From Flavobacterium sp. (lineage in GTDB: Bacteria; Bacteroidota; Bacteroidia; Flavobacteriales; Flavobacteriaceae), in the NCBI GenBank assembly GCA_018883065.1, contig VEQT01000032.1:1-32637 (forward strand): a stretch of 32,637 bases of DNA, written 5' to 3'. The notes below the pieces were generated by a model. The model was not told where the DNA came from, ran no database searches, and saw nothing but the letters and a program-made list of their open reading frames with translations. Of the stretch, positions 6,345-14,650 are shown piece by piece (position 1 is the stretch's first letter; every line of letters starts with the position of its first letter). A program made the translations under genes and the position numbers.

Positions 6345-7388
6345 TTACAACTCGTCAAAAGGGCTTTTTATTTGTTGGATGCTTTTGGTGCTCACATGCG
6401 TGTAAATTTCTGTTGTTTTGCTGCTAGAATGCCCAAGAAGTTCTTGAATGTATCGCAAATCGGTGCCACTTTCAAGCAAATGAGTTGCATAACTGTGCCG
6501 CAACCAATGCAAGGTAACGGCTTTTGAAATGCCGGCTTTTGCTATAGCTTGTTTTAAAATAAGCTGTAAACTTCGCGCATCATAGGGTTCGCCTTGTTTT
6601 TGCCCTTCAAACAAATACGTTTTGGGTTTATAAAGTTGGTAATATTCGCGTAGCATCGCCAAAATTTTTAAACTCAACGGCACTATGCGATCTTTTTTTC
6701 CTTTTGCGTTTTTAATTAAAATAATATTTCGTTTCGAATCAATGTGTTGGGGTTGTAGGGAGAGCAATTCGCCACATCGCAATCCGCAAGAGTAAATTAA
6801 ACTCAACATGGTTCTGTGTTTTAGGTTTGAATGTGCCAAAAGAATAGCTTTTACCTCTTCCTTGCTCAAAACATTGGGCAATACCTTTGCTCGTTTAGGA
6901 CGATGAATTTTGTCAAGTTCAATTGCCGACTCTTTTACAATTTTAAAATACAATTTAATGGCATTTACGAGCTGATTTTGGTAAGATGACGATAAATTAT
7001 TTTTTAAAATATATTCATTGTTATAGGCAATGACATCATCGTTTGAAATTTCGGAAACTGCTTTTGAATTGCAAAAAATTAAAAACGATTTCAATGCGTC
7101 ACTGTAGGTGGTAATGGTGTTTGGGCTATACCTTTTGGATAATAGATACCGTTTAAACATAATGATACTTTCGACACCCTCAGAATTAGGAACTACAGTA
7201 TGCGCAAGTGGAAGTTGAAATTGTATACGATTGGCTTCCGTATCAGGTAAGTGCCAGTACTTTTGTGAAGCACTCCAGCGCGCATCCTGATAGGATTTTA
7301 TTTGAGTAATTAAATCGGCATTTTTTTCAAAATAGACAGCTATTCGAGTTGTACCGTTGTGAAGAATTAGTTTGGCTTTCCATTTCAT
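6345..7388 (-). CDS. Tyrosine recombinase of the cassette array (XerD/IntI-like)
   Basis: A 347-residue site-specific recombinase. Residues 1-72 form an extra N-terminal segment (RWSASQKYWHLPDT near 37-50) often seen in Bacteroidota integrases, 73-165 the SAM-like core-binding domain, and 175-347 the catalytic domain. All catalytic positions are present: R204 (GLRCGE), Lys in NAKGKKDR (229-231), H294 and R297 (LHWLRH), H320 (LLGH) and Tyr329 (IYTHV). The C-terminus KSPFDEL resembles the SPLDAL of IntI1, but the roughly 25-residue insertion that IntI1 has before HTLRH is absent. I place the start at the ATG at 7386-7388; an in-frame TTG at 7430 lies inside the transketolase terminator. It is transcribed toward, and in the same direction as, the cassettes. 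Confidence 0.9.
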   Translation of the reverse strand: MKWKAKLILHNGTTRIAVYFEKNADLITQIKSYQDARWSASQKYWHLPDTEANRIQFQLPLAHTVVPNSEGVESIIMFKRYLLSKRYSPNTITTYSDALKSFLIFCNSKAVSEISNDDVIAYNNEYILKNNLSSSYQNQLVNAIKLYFKIVKESAIELDKIHRPKRAKVLPNVLSKEEVKAILLAHSNLKHRTMLSLIYSCGLRCGELLSLQPQHIDSKRNIILIKNAKGKKDRIVPLSLKILAMLREYYQLYKPKTYLFEGQKQGEPYDARSLQLILKQAIAKAGISKAVTLHWLRHSYATHLLESGTDLRYIQELLGHSSSKTTEIYTHVSTKSIQQIKSPFDEL

Positions 7389-7410
7389 ATTTTTAGGCTT
7401 GTATGAGGTA

Positions 7411-7444
7411 AAAATAAAAAAAATCCCCAATGGTTTGGGGATTT
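7411..7444 (-). terminator. Rho-independent terminator of the transketolase operon
   Basis: On the minus strand a perfect 10-bp stem (AAATCCCCAA / TTGGGGATTT) with a 4-nt loop is followed by a run of seven to eight T. It lies 22 bp after the stop of the downstream transketolase gene and just before the recombinase gene. Confidence 0.9.
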
Positions 7445-7466
7445 AAGTGTGTGAAATTAAGTGGCG

Positions 7467-8420
7467 CTATTTTCTAGCCAACACTTTCTCGGTTTTTTCT
7501 ACAATCGCGGCGCTGTTTAGGCCGTATTTTTCCATCAATTGCTCGGGTGTGCCGCTTTCGCCAAAGCTGTCGTATACGGCTACAAATTCCTGAGGCACCA
7601 AGTGGTTTTGTATCAAGCAACGCGAAACGCTTTCGCCCAAACCTCCAATGACGTTGTGCTCTTCGGCGGTTACTACGCAACCTGTTTTTTGAACCGAGCG
7701 TAAAATGGCGGCTTCGTCAAGCGGTTTAATGGTGTGTATGTTAATCACTTCGGCCGAAATGCCTTTTGCTTCCAAGGCTTCGGCAGCGAGTAGGGCTTCC
7801 CAAACCAAGTGTCCAGTTGCAAGTAGTGTTACATCGGTTCCTTCTTGCAATACGATGGCTTTTCCAATCACAAAAGGTTCGTCGGCAGGCATAAAGTTGG
7901 GCACTACCGGACGACCAAAACGCAAATAAACCGGCCCATGGTGATTGGCAATAGCCAAGGTAGCGGCTTTGGTTTGGTTGTAATCGCAGGTGTTAATCAC
8001 CGTCATGCCAGGCAACATTTTCATGAGGCCAATGTCTTCTAGTATTTGGTGTGTAGCGCCATCTTCGCCCAAGGTGAGTCCGGCATGCGAGGCACAAATT
8101 TTTACGTTTTTATCGGCATAAGCCACCGATTGACGAATCTGATCGTACACTCTTCCGGTAGAAAAGTTGGCAAAGGTTCCCGTAAAAGGAATTTTTCCGC
8201 CTATGGTCAATCCAGCAGCTATGCCAATCATATTGGCTTCGGCTATGCCAATTTGAAAGAATCGTTCGGGGTGATTTTTTTTGAATTCGTCAAATTTAAG
8301 TGAGCCAATCAAATCGGCACAAAGGGCTACAACTTGCTCATTTGACTGACCCAATTCGGTCATTCCAGCGCCAAAACCCGAACGGGTGTCTTTGCTGCCT
8401 GTGTTGGTATATTTTTTCAT
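7467..8420 (-). CDS. Transketolase C-terminal subunit
   Basis: A 317-residue protein matching the pyrimidine-binding and C-terminal domains of transketolase, which transfers two-carbon ketol units in the pentose phosphate pathway with thiamine diphosphate. The segment QIGIAEANMIGIAAGL near residue 56 carries the glutamate that activates the cofactor. HAGLTLGEDGATHQ near 115 and the C-terminal domain (VTAEEHNVIGGLGES near 252) are also typical. Together with the N-terminal subunit 20 bp upstream it makes one enzyme; splitting is common in Bacteroidota and some archaea. It is the last gene before the terminator at 7411-7444. Some databases annotate such genes as 1-deoxyxylulose-5-phosphate synthase-like, but the split pair and sequence favour transketolase. 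Confidence 0.93.
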   Translation of the reverse strand: MKKYTNTGSKDTRSGFGAGMTELGQSNEQVVALCADLIGSLKFDEFKKNHPERFFQIGIAEANMIGIAAGLTIGGKIPFTGTFANFSTGRVYDQIRQSVAYADKNVKICASHAGLTLGEDGATHQILEDIGLMKMLPGMTVINTCDYNQTKAATLAIANHHGPVYLRFGRPVVPNFMPADEPFVIGKAIVLQEGTDVTLLATGHLVWEALLAAEALEAKGISAEVINIHTIKPLDEAAILRSVQKTGCVVTAEEHNVIGGLGESVSRCLIQNHLVPQEFVAVYDSFGESGTPEQLMEKYGLNSAAIVEKTEKVLARK

Positions 8421-8440
8421 GTGTGTGAAGTGCTGTGAGA

Positions 8441-9286
8441 TTAATAGTCGCCTAAGGTTGCTGGATTTTGTGCCAATGCCGCTTCAAGTTGGGCATCGTT
8501 GGGTGCTTTTCCGTGCCAAGCATGGGTGTGCATCATATAATCTACGCCGTTCCCCATTTCGGTGTGCAACAACACGCAAACCGGTTTGCCCTGACCCAAT
8601 TTATTTTTGGCCGTTTGCATGCCCAATACTATTGCCTCGATATCATTTCCTTGTTTAATTTCTATCACTTGCCAATCAAAAGCTTCAAATTTGGCTTTTA
8701 GGTCGCCCATACACAATACTTCGTCGGTAGTTCCGTCAATTTGTTTGCCGTTTACGTCTATCGTAGCAATTAAATTGTCTACTTTTTTGGCAGAGGCATA
8801 CATAATGGCTTCCCAATTTTGTCCTTCTTGCAATTCACCATCGCCTAAAAGACAATAGATGGTGTGCGCATCGTTATTTAATTTTTTGGCTTGGGCAGCG
8901 CCAATGGCTACTGATAATCCTTGTCCTAAGGAACCCGAGGCCATGCGAATACCCGGTAAACCGTCGTGTGTGGTAGGGTGTCCTTGCAAACGCGTGTTGA
9001 TTTTTCTAAAGGTGGCCAATTCAGCTACAGGAAAATAGCCGCTGCGTGCCAATACGCTGTAAAAAACCGGAGAAATGTGTCCGTTAGATAAGAAAAATAC
9101 ATCTTCGCCAATCCCATCCATGCTAAAGCCGGGTTTGCGATCGAGAATGTGTTGATAAAGGCTAACTAAAAATTCGGCACAGCCTAAAGATCCTCCAGGA
9201 TGTCCCGAATTGACGGCGTGTACCATGCGCAGAATGTCTCGACGCACTTGGGTAGTAAAATCGTTGAGTTGTGTGGTGTTTGGCAT
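8441..9286 (-). CDS. Transketolase N-terminal subunit
   Basis: A 281-residue protein equal to the thiamine diphosphate-binding half of transketolase. Visible are HPGGSLGCAE near residue 29, GSLGQGLSVAIGAA near 117, and the cofactor motif beginning GDGELQEGQNWEA (about 148) and ending at Asn in TIDVNGKQ, the usual GDGx(25-30)N arrangement. It is the first gene of the operon and its stop is 20 bp before the C-terminal subunit. A TATCTTTG box lies about 27 bp upstream of the start. Cytoplasmic; the active sites would form at the interface of both subunits. Confidence 0.93.
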   Translation of the reverse strand: MPNTTQLNDFTTQVRRDILRMVHAVNSGHPGGSLGCAEFLVSLYQHILDRKPGFSMDGIGEDVFFLSNGHISPVFYSVLARSGYFPVAELATFRKINTRLQGHPTTHDGLPGIRMASGSLGQGLSVAIGAAQAKKLNNDAHTIYCLLGDGELQEGQNWEAIMYASAKKVDNLIATIDVNGKQIDGTTDEVLCMGDLKAKFEAFDWQVIEIKQGNDIEAIVLGMQTAKNKLGQGKPVCVLLHTEMGNGVDYMMHTHAWHGKAPNDAQLEAALAQNPATLGDY

Positions 9287-9312
9287 TGTTGTGTTGTAAA
9301 AATTAGACGCGC

Positions 9313-9320
9313 CAAAGATA
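9313..9320 (-). promoter_or_regulatory. -7 promoter box of the transketolase operon
   Basis: On the minus strand TATCTTTG matches the Bacteroidota TAnnTTTG -7 consensus and lies 26 bp upstream of the ATG at 9286. I see no clear -33 TTTG at the usual 18-20 bp spacing. Confidence 0.6.
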
Positions 9321-9373
9321 CTTATACTTTTGGGTTTGGAATTTGGCCTTTTTTTAAAAGTTATTAAAAGTTA

Positions 9374-9397
9374 TAAAAAAACGCTCCGAAAAGCGTT
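9374..9397 (-). terminator. Rho-independent terminator after the VIT1/CCC1 gene
   Basis: On the minus strand AACGCT and AGCGTT form a stem with a 6-nt loop, followed directly by about seven T. It begins 7 bp after the stop codon of the transporter gene at 9404. Confidence 0.85.
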
Positions 9398-9403
9398 CGC
9401 TAT

Positions 9404-10099
9404 TTATCCGATGAGTTTGGCAATGCTAAAAGCAGCTGCAGCGGCTATAACGCCCACCGCAGTAACCTTTAAGGCACCCCAAATGGGAGGTTGACCTGTA
9501 ACTTTGCTTTTGAAGTAGCCAAAAACAAACAAACTCACAATCGTAATAATAGACGACCAAATTAATCCCTGAAAAGGCGTCTCGGTAAAAAAGTAGGCGG
9601 TGAGCGGCAACAAGCCGCCTATGAAATAAGAAACCCCAATGGTCAAGGCGCTGTTGCGGGCTCTTTTGGGATGAGGTTCTTCTAGTCCCAACTCAAATTT
9701 CATCATAAACTCGACCCATTTTTTCTTGTCTTTGGCCAGTTGGTTGGCCAAGAGCGTTTGTCCAGCTTCGTCTATGCCATAATCGGCAAAAATTTCTTTG
9801 ACTTCGTCGATTTCTTTTTGGTGGTAATGATCTACTTCGAAGTATTCTCGTTTGAGTTCACTATCATAATGCTCTTGTTCGGTTTTTCCGGCCAAATAGC
9901 CGCCCAATCCCATGGCGATACAACCGGCTACTATCTCGGCAATTCCTGCGGTAATAACAATGCTATTGGAATCGACGGCGCCACTTAATCCGGCCGCTAA
10001 AGCAAAAGGTACCGTGAGTCCGTCGCTCATGCCGATAACAATATCAGTTATAAAATCGGAGCTTTTAAGGTGCTGTTCTTGGTAGGAGTATTCGTTCAT
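9404..10099 (-). CDS. VIT1/CCC1 family iron/manganese transporter
   Basis: A 231-residue inner-membrane protein. Helix 1 carries FITDIVIGMSDGLTVPFALA (about 16-35), the hallmark of the vacuolar iron transporter family, and helix 2 (about 46-70) contains GIAEIVAGCIAMGLGGYLAG. A charged cytosolic loop with many Glu and His follows (EQEHYDSELKREYFEVDHYH, about 74-93), the metal-binding region in this family. Three more helices lie at about 148-170, 177-195 and 205-228. The family exports Fe2+ or Mn2+ from the cytosol in exchange for protons. It is a single gene with its own terminator. Confidence 0.9.
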   Translation of the reverse strand: MNEYSYQEQHLKSSDFITDIVIGMSDGLTVPFALAAGLSGAVDSNSIVITAGIAEIVAGCIAMGLGGYLAGKTEQEHYDSELKREYFEVDHYHQKEIDEVKEIFADYGIDEAGQTLLANQLAKDKKKWVEFMMKFELGLEEPHPKRARNSALTIGVSYFIGGLLPLTAYFFTETPFQGLIWSSIITIVSLFVFGYFKSKVTGQPPIWGALKVTAVGVIAAAAAFSIAKLIG

Positions 10100-10210
10100 G
10101 GCTGAGGTGTTTTATTGAGTACCAAATTTAAACTAAAAAACACTTGAATTGTGGTGGAACGCTATTTTAGAATGCAATTAAATTTGGGTGCTATGAACTG
10201 GTTTTGCGTG

Positions 10211-10290
10211 AAGGATAGCAGTGATTATCCTTTTGTAGCGATAGCGAAAAAAGATAAAAAACGGATAGCCTGACCCTTGGGGCACGCCCA
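10211..10290. repeat. Candidate dispersed intergenic repeat with hairpin
   Basis: The stretch contains a perfect 7-bp stem, AAGGATA / TATCCTT (10211-10233 region), then TAGCGATAGCG and CCCTTGGGGCACGCCC. I recall similar text scattered between genes in Flavobacterium genomes, so it is probably a dispersed repeat, but only one copy is in this window and I cannot confirm it here. Confidence 0.4.
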
Positions 10291-10331
10291 AAATTAAATA
10301 GAATAAATCCCTGCGCATTTTGGATTTCATT

Positions 10332-10339
10332 TATCTTTG
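10332..10339 (+). promoter_or_regulatory. -7 promoter box of the tgt operon
   Basis: TATCTTTG matches TAnnTTTG and lies 21 bp before the ATG at 10361. It overlaps a spurious in-frame TTG at 10337, arguing against that earlier start. No -33 TTTG at normal spacing is visible. Confidence 0.65.
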
Positions 10340-10360
10340 CTCCCGCTAAAAAATACGATT

Positions 10361-11491
10361 ATGAAATTTGATTTACTCCATACAGATCCGCTATCGAAGG
10401 CGCGCGCGGGCACCATTACCACTGATCACGGCACGATAGAAACGCCCATTTTTATGCCAGTGGGAACCGTGGCCTCGGTAAAAGGCGTGCACCAACGAGA
10501 ACTCAAGGAAGAAATCAATCCCGATATTATTTTAGGAAATACGTATCATTTGTATTTGCGTCCGCAAACGGCTATTTTGGAACAAGCGGGCGGCTTGCAC
10601 AAATTCATGAACTGGGACCGAAACATCTTGACCGATTCGGGTGGATATCAAGTATATTCGTTGTCAGCCAACCGAAAAATTAAGGAAGAAGGGGTAAAGT
10701 TTAAGTCGCATATTGATGGTTCGATTCATTTTTTTACGCCCGAAAATGTAATGGAAATTCAGCGCACCATAGGCGCCGACATTATCATGGCTTTTGATGA
10801 ATGCACACCGTATCCTTGCGATTACCGGTATGCCCAACGCTCCATGCACATGACACACCGCTGGTTGGATCGTTGCATTAATCACTTGGAGAAAGTGCCC
10901 GTGAAATACGGATACGAACAAACGTTTTTTCCGATTGTACAAGGAAGTACCTACAAAGATTTACGCATGCAATCGGCTGAATATATAGCCAATGCAGGAC
11001 AACAAGGCAATGCGATTGGCGGCTTGTCGGTGGGCGAACCGGCCGAAGAAATGTATGCCATGACCGATGTGGTGTGTAGCATCTTGCCCGAAGATAAACC
11101 CCGGTATTTGATGGGAGTGGGAACACCGATAAATATATTAGAAAACATAGCCTTGGGTGTAGATATGTTTGATTGCGTAATGCCTACCCGCAACGCCAGA
11201 AACGGAATGTTATTTACGGCACATGGCACTATCAATATCAAGAATAAAAAATGGGAAGCCGATTTTTCTCCTTTGGACGAATCAGGCACAACCTTTGTAG
11301 ATCGCGAATATTCTAAAGCCTATTTGCGCCACTTGTTTGCTGCCAATGAATATTTGGGCAAACAAATTGCCACGATACACAATTTGGGCTTTTATATGTG
11401 GTTGGTTCGTGAGGCGAGAAAACATATCTTAGCCGGAGATTTTAGAACGTGGAAAGAAATAATGGTGAAACAAATGAGCCAACGGTTGTAA
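10361..11491 (+). CDS. tgt: tRNA-guanine transglycosylase, zinc-site cysteines missing
   Basis: A 376-residue enzyme that exchanges guanine-34 of Asp, Asn, His and Tyr tRNAs for a queuine precursor. The TIM-barrel active-site motifs are intact: DSGGYQV (general base Asp) near residue 92, DECTPYP near 145, GGLSVGEP near 222 and FDCVMPTRNARNG with the nucleophilic Asp near 268. In E. coli Tgt the segment CDCYTC supplies three zinc ligands. Here the aligned segment (about residues 307-317) reads SGTTFVDREYS with no cysteine, while the fourth ligand His (TIHNL) is kept. My recollection is that flavobacterial relatives share this. The ATG at 10361 is chosen because the upstream TTG lies in the promoter. 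lptG-like follows after 3 bp. Confidence 0.93.
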   Translation: MKFDLLHTDPLSKARAGTITTDHGTIETPIFMPVGTVASVKGVHQRELKEEINPDIILGNTYHLYLRPQTAILEQAGGLHKFMNWDRNILTDSGGYQVYSLSANRKIKEEGVKFKSHIDGSIHFFTPENVMEIQRTIGADIIMAFDECTPYPCDYRYAQRSMHMTHRWLDRCINHLEKVPVKYGYEQTFFPIVQGSTYKDLRMQSAEYIANAGQQGNAIGGLSVGEPAEEMYAMTDVVCSILPEDKPRYLMGVGTPINILENIALGVDMFDCVMPTRNARNGMLFTAHGTINIKNKKWEADFSPLDESGTTFVDREYSKAYLRHLFAANEYLGKQIATIHNLGFYMWLVREARKHILAGDFRTWKEIMVKQMSQRL

Positions 11492-11494
11492 GGG

Positions 11495-12580
11495 ATGCTG
11501 AGTATCATAGATAAATACATATTGCGCAGGTACCTCGTTACGTTTTCGGTAATGTTGCTGCTATTTATTCCTATCGGAATCGTAATTGACGTTTCGGAGA
11601 AGGTCAATAAGATGCTCGAAAATAAAGTTCCTTTTGGCGAAATCGCCAATTACTACTTTCATTTCACGATACACTTTGCCAATTTTCTTTTTCCGATTTT
11701 TTTGTTTTTGTCGATCATTTGGTTTACTTCAAAATTGGCCAATAACACCGAGATCATTGCGATTTTAAGTTCGGGCATTTCGTTTAATCGCTTTTTACGT
11801 CCGTACATTATTGGCGCAACATTGGTATCCATTTTTGCTTTAATTATGGGGTTATTTTTGGCGCCCAAGGCCAACGAGGTCTATAACAATTTTCGGTATA
11901 CTTATTTAATTGGTGGCGGTCGCGAAGAGATGCGGGATGAAACCGATGTGTACCGACAAGTGAGTGCAGATGAATTTATTTACGTAAGTAATTTCAATAC
12001 GGTTTCTAAAACGGCCTTTAATTTCTCGCTCGAAAAATTTAAAGGCGATAAACTCGACTACAAAATTACGGCCAATCGCATCAAGTTTAATCCCAAAGAC
12101 AGTACGTACACCATGTATGGCTATGTGAAACGCAGCATTGGTGAATTGAACGATGTGATTGAACGAGCCGATCAAAAAGAGGCCAAGTTTAGCTTTGATT
12201 TGGAAGACCTAACCCCCACAGTGTATGTGGCTGAAACCCTTAAATACGGTGATTTGGTTCACTTTATTGACCGCGAAAAGAAACGCGGCAATGCCAACGT
12301 GAATGTGTATTTGGTGGTGTTGTATAAAAAATACAGTATTCCGGTTTCGGCTTTTATACTCACCATTATTGCCGTAGCGGTTTCGTCGATGAAACGCCGT
12401 GGCGGGATGGGAATGAATTTGGCCATCGGTATTTTATTGGCCTTTTCGTTTGTGTTTTTGGATAAGATTTTTGGAGTGTTGGCCGAGAAATCAAGTATTC
12501 CACCCATTATTTCGGTGTGGATTCCCAATTTGGTTTTTGGGATTTTAGCCATTTATTTGTTGCGCAATGCCAAGCGATAA
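11495..12580 (+). CDS. LptF/LptG family permease (LPS export)
   Basis: A 361-residue inner-membrane protein of the YjgP/YjgQ family. Three N-terminal helices (about 12-35, 58-80, 103-125) and three C-terminal ones (about 275-297, 305-325, 333-357) flank a periplasmic jellyroll-like domain (about 130-265). Opening motif IIDKYILRRYL and NTEIIAILSSGIS are typical. LptF and LptG form the membrane part of the ABC transporter that lifts lipopolysaccharide out of the inner membrane. Sequence alone does not let me say whether this is F or G. It starts 3 bp after tgt and overlaps the next gene by 14 bp, so all three are one operon. Confidence 0.88.
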   Translation: MLSIIDKYILRRYLVTFSVMLLLFIPIGIVIDVSEKVNKMLENKVPFGEIANYYFHFTIHFANFLFPIFLFLSIIWFTSKLANNTEIIAILSSGISFNRFLRPYIIGATLVSIFALIMGLFLAPKANEVYNNFRYTYLIGGGREEMRDETDVYRQVSADEFIYVSNFNTVSKTAFNFSLEKFKGDKLDYKITANRIKFNPKDSTYTMYGYVKRSIGELNDVIERADQKEAKFSFDLEDLTPTVYVAETLKYGDLVHFIDREKKRGNANVNVYLVVLYKKYSIPVSAFILTIIAVAVSSMKRRGGMGMNLAIGILLAFSFVFLDKIFGVLAEKSSIPPIISVWIPNLVFGILAIYLLRNAKR

Positions 12581-13442
12581 CTACAAAAGTTACCTGCACT
12601 TACATCTCATTGTTTTTATTTGGGGTTTTACAGCCATTTTGGGTGCCTTGATTACACTCGATGCTTTGCCTTTGGTGTGGTTTCGGATGAGTTTGGCCAG
12701 CGCCATGATTGGAGTATTTTTGCTCTATAAAAAAATCCCCTTTTTGCTTTCTCCTCTTGTTATTGCACGTTTTCTAGCCGCGGGGTGCATCATTGCCTTG
12801 CACTGGTTTACCTTTTTTAAAGCCATTAAAGTATCCAATATTTCCGTCACGTTGGCTTGTTTGTCTTCGGGAGCATTTTTTACTTCATTTTTGGAACCCT
12901 TCTTGCAGAAAAAAAAGATCAAAGGAATTGAAGTCCTTTTTGGCTTATTGGCAATAGTGGGATTGGTCATCATTTTTGAGGTAGAAATGCAATACAAATT
13001 GGGAATTACCCTGGCCTTGGTTTCGGCTTTTTTGTCGGCACTTTTTGCAGTAATTAATAGCAAGTTTGTACAAAAATACGATGCACCCGTTATTGCTTTT
13101 TATGAATTGGTAGGAGGGGTGTGTTTCTTTTCTATTTTGCTTTGGATCAGTGGAGCTTATTCGCCCAATTTCTTCAAAATTTCTGGATCAGATTGGCTGT
13201 ATTTGGGAATCTTGAGTTCCATTTGTACGGCCTATGCCTTGATAAATTCGGTGAAAATTATGCAGTTTTTATCGCCTTTTACGGTCATGCTCACCATCAA
13301 TTTAGAACCCATTTACGGCATTATTTTGGCTTTGCTTATTTTTAATGACAAAGAGAAAATGAGTCCGGCTTTTTACCTTGGGGCAGGAATAATTTTGGCA
13401 ACCGTATTGTTGAATGCGTTGGTAAAAAAGAAAGTGAGATAG
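12567..13442 (+). CDS. EamA/DMT family transporter
   Basis: A 291-residue protein with ten predicted membrane helices arranged as two EamA repeats (about 10-137 and 150-288). Typical are FIWGFTAILGALI near residue 16, the short SNISVTLACLSSGAF in repeat one and the matching INLEPIYGIILALLIF in repeat two. The drug/metabolite transporter superfamily exports small metabolites; substrate cannot be told. Its ATG lies inside the 3' end of the LptF/LptG gene (14-bp overlap), indicating translational coupling. No clear terminator follows within the next 110 bp. Confidence 0.88.
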   Translation: MPSDNYKSYLHLHLIVFIWGFTAILGALITLDALPLVWFRMSLASAMIGVFLLYKKIPFLLSPLVIARFLAAGCIIALHWFTFFKAIKVSNISVTLACLSSGAFFTSFLEPFLQKKKIKGIEVLFGLLAIVGLVIIFEVEMQYKLGITLALVSAFLSALFAVINSKFVQKYDAPVIAFYELVGGVCFFSILLWISGAYSPNFFKISGSDWLYLGILSSICTAYALINSVKIMQFLSPFTVMLTINLEPIYGIILALLIFNDKEKMSPAFYLGAGIILATVLLNALVKKKVR

Positions 13443-13510
13443 CTCTAATTATACTATCGTAGCGGTAAACTAAGTGTAAAAAAAATTAATTATTTAAGCG
13501 GATAAAATTT

Positions 13511-13518
13511 TATATTTG
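13511..13518 (+). promoter_or_regulatory. -7 promoter box of accA
   Basis: TATATTTG fits TAnnTTTG and lies 34 bp upstream of the accA ATG. The expected -33 TTTG is not obvious; the region upstream is AT-rich. Confidence 0.65.
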
Positions 13519-13552
13519 CCCTTCCAAAAAATAACAAAAACGCACAATTCCT

Positions 13553-14506
13553 ATGGAATATTTAGATTTTGAGCTTCCCATAAAAGAACTTGAAGACCAG
13601 TTAGACAAATGCGAAATAATTGGCCAAGAGTCCAATGTTGACGTTTCAACTACTTGCAAGCAAATTGAGAAAAAATTAGAAGAAACCAAACGTAAAATCT
13701 ACAAGAATTTAACCGCATGGCAGCGTGTGCAATTGTCACGTCACCCCAATCGTCCGTATACGATGGATCACATCCATGCTTTGTGCGGCGATAGTTTTTT
13801 GGAATTATTTGGCGATCGCAACTTTAAAGACGACAAAGCCATGGTAGGTGGTTTAGGTAAAATTGATGGGCAATCGTTTATGATAATTGGACAGCAAAAA
13901 GGCTACAATACCAAAACGCGTCAGTACCGCAACTTTGGAATGGCCAATCCCGAAGGGTACCGCAAAGCTTTGCGTTTGATGAAAATGGCCGAAAAATTTA
14001 ATATTCCGGTGCTTACTTTAATAGATACACCGGGAGCTTATCCTGGTTTAGAAGCCGAAGAACGTGGACAAGGTGAGGCCATTGCACGAAACATTTTTGA
14101 AATGGTGCGACTCAAAACGCCAATTATAGCCGTGATTGTGGGCGAAGGTGCTTCTGGTGGAGCCCTGGGAATTGGAGTTGGCGATCGCGTATATATGATG
14201 GAAAATACCTGGTATTCGGTAATTTCACCTGAATCGTGTTCCTCTATTTTATGGAAAAGTTGGGAATACAAAGAACAAGCTGCCGATGCCTTGAAGTTGA
14301 CATCATCCGACATGAAAAAACAAAAATTAGTCGACGATATTATTCCAGAACCTTTAGGTGGAGCGCATTACGATCGTGAAACGACTTTCAAAACGGTGCA
14401 ACAATACATCATGAAGGGCTACAACGAACTCAAAGATTTATCAACAGCCGAATTGGTGGCTCAACGAATGGATAAATACAGTAAAATGGGTGAATTCAAC
14501 GAATAA
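13553..14506 (+). CDS. accA: Acetyl-CoA carboxylase carboxyltransferase subunit alpha
   Basis: A 317-residue protein, full length for AccA. It transfers the carboxyl group from biotin to acetyl-CoA, with AccD, to make malonyl-CoA for fatty-acid synthesis. The N-terminal coiled-coil helix (about 4-50), [11 protein letters not shown] near residue 63, the crotonase-type core with [20 protein letters not shown] (about 161-180) and the oxyanion-hole [17 protein letters not shown] (about 198-214) are all present. It has its own -7 box and a terminator 25 bp after the stop, so it is a single-gene unit; accD is not nearby. Confidence 0.95.
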   Translation: MEYLDFELPIKELEDQLDKCEIIGQESNVDVSTTCKQIEKKLEETKRKIYKNLTAWQRVQLSRHPNRPYTMDHIHALCGDSFLELFGDRNFKDDKAMVGGLGKIDGQSFMIIGQQKGYNTKTRQYRNFGMANPEGYRKALRLMKMAEKFNIPVLTLIDTPGAYPGLEAEERGQGEAIARNIFEMVRLKTPIIAVIVGEGASGGALGIGVGDRVYMMENTWYSVISPESCSSILWKSWEYKEQAADALKLTSSDMKKQKLVDDIIPEPLGGAHYDRETTFKTVQQYIMKGYNELKDLSTAELVAQRMDKYSKMGEFNE

Positions 14507-14530
14507 CTGCGAATTACATCCTACATTCTA

Positions 14531-14562
14531 AATCCGAAACGTAATTGCTTCGGATTTTTTTT
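14531..14562 (+). terminator. Rho-independent terminator after accA
   Basis: AATCCGAA (14531-14538) and TTCGGATT (14549-14556) form a perfect 8-bp stem with a 10-nt loop, followed by a run of eight T. Confidence 0.88.
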
Positions 14563-14650
14563 GACTTATAAACAAAAAAAGCTGGTTTATGAACAAGGGA
14601 CTTTCATAACTCCTTTGCAGTCTAGATCAATTTATCTCTACTTTAGCCCT

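Noticed and set aside
6345..7388. Calling the recombinase a canonical IntI
   Set aside because: The IntI insertion before the HxLRH box is absent and the site cores do not match the RYYYAAC/GTTRRRY consensus.
7389..7430. Earlier TTG start for the recombinase (14 more residues)
   Set aside because: It lies inside the hairpin of the transketolase terminator; the ATG at 7386-7388 starts the family-like MKWKAKL.
10337..10360. TTG start extending Tgt by eight residues
   Set aside because: The codon is part of the TATCTTTG promoter box; homologues start at MKFDLL.
14561..14650. Upstream extension of DnaB by 30 residues
   Set aside because: It begins in the T-run of the accA terminator and is not typical of DnaB; ATG at 14651 fits the family.
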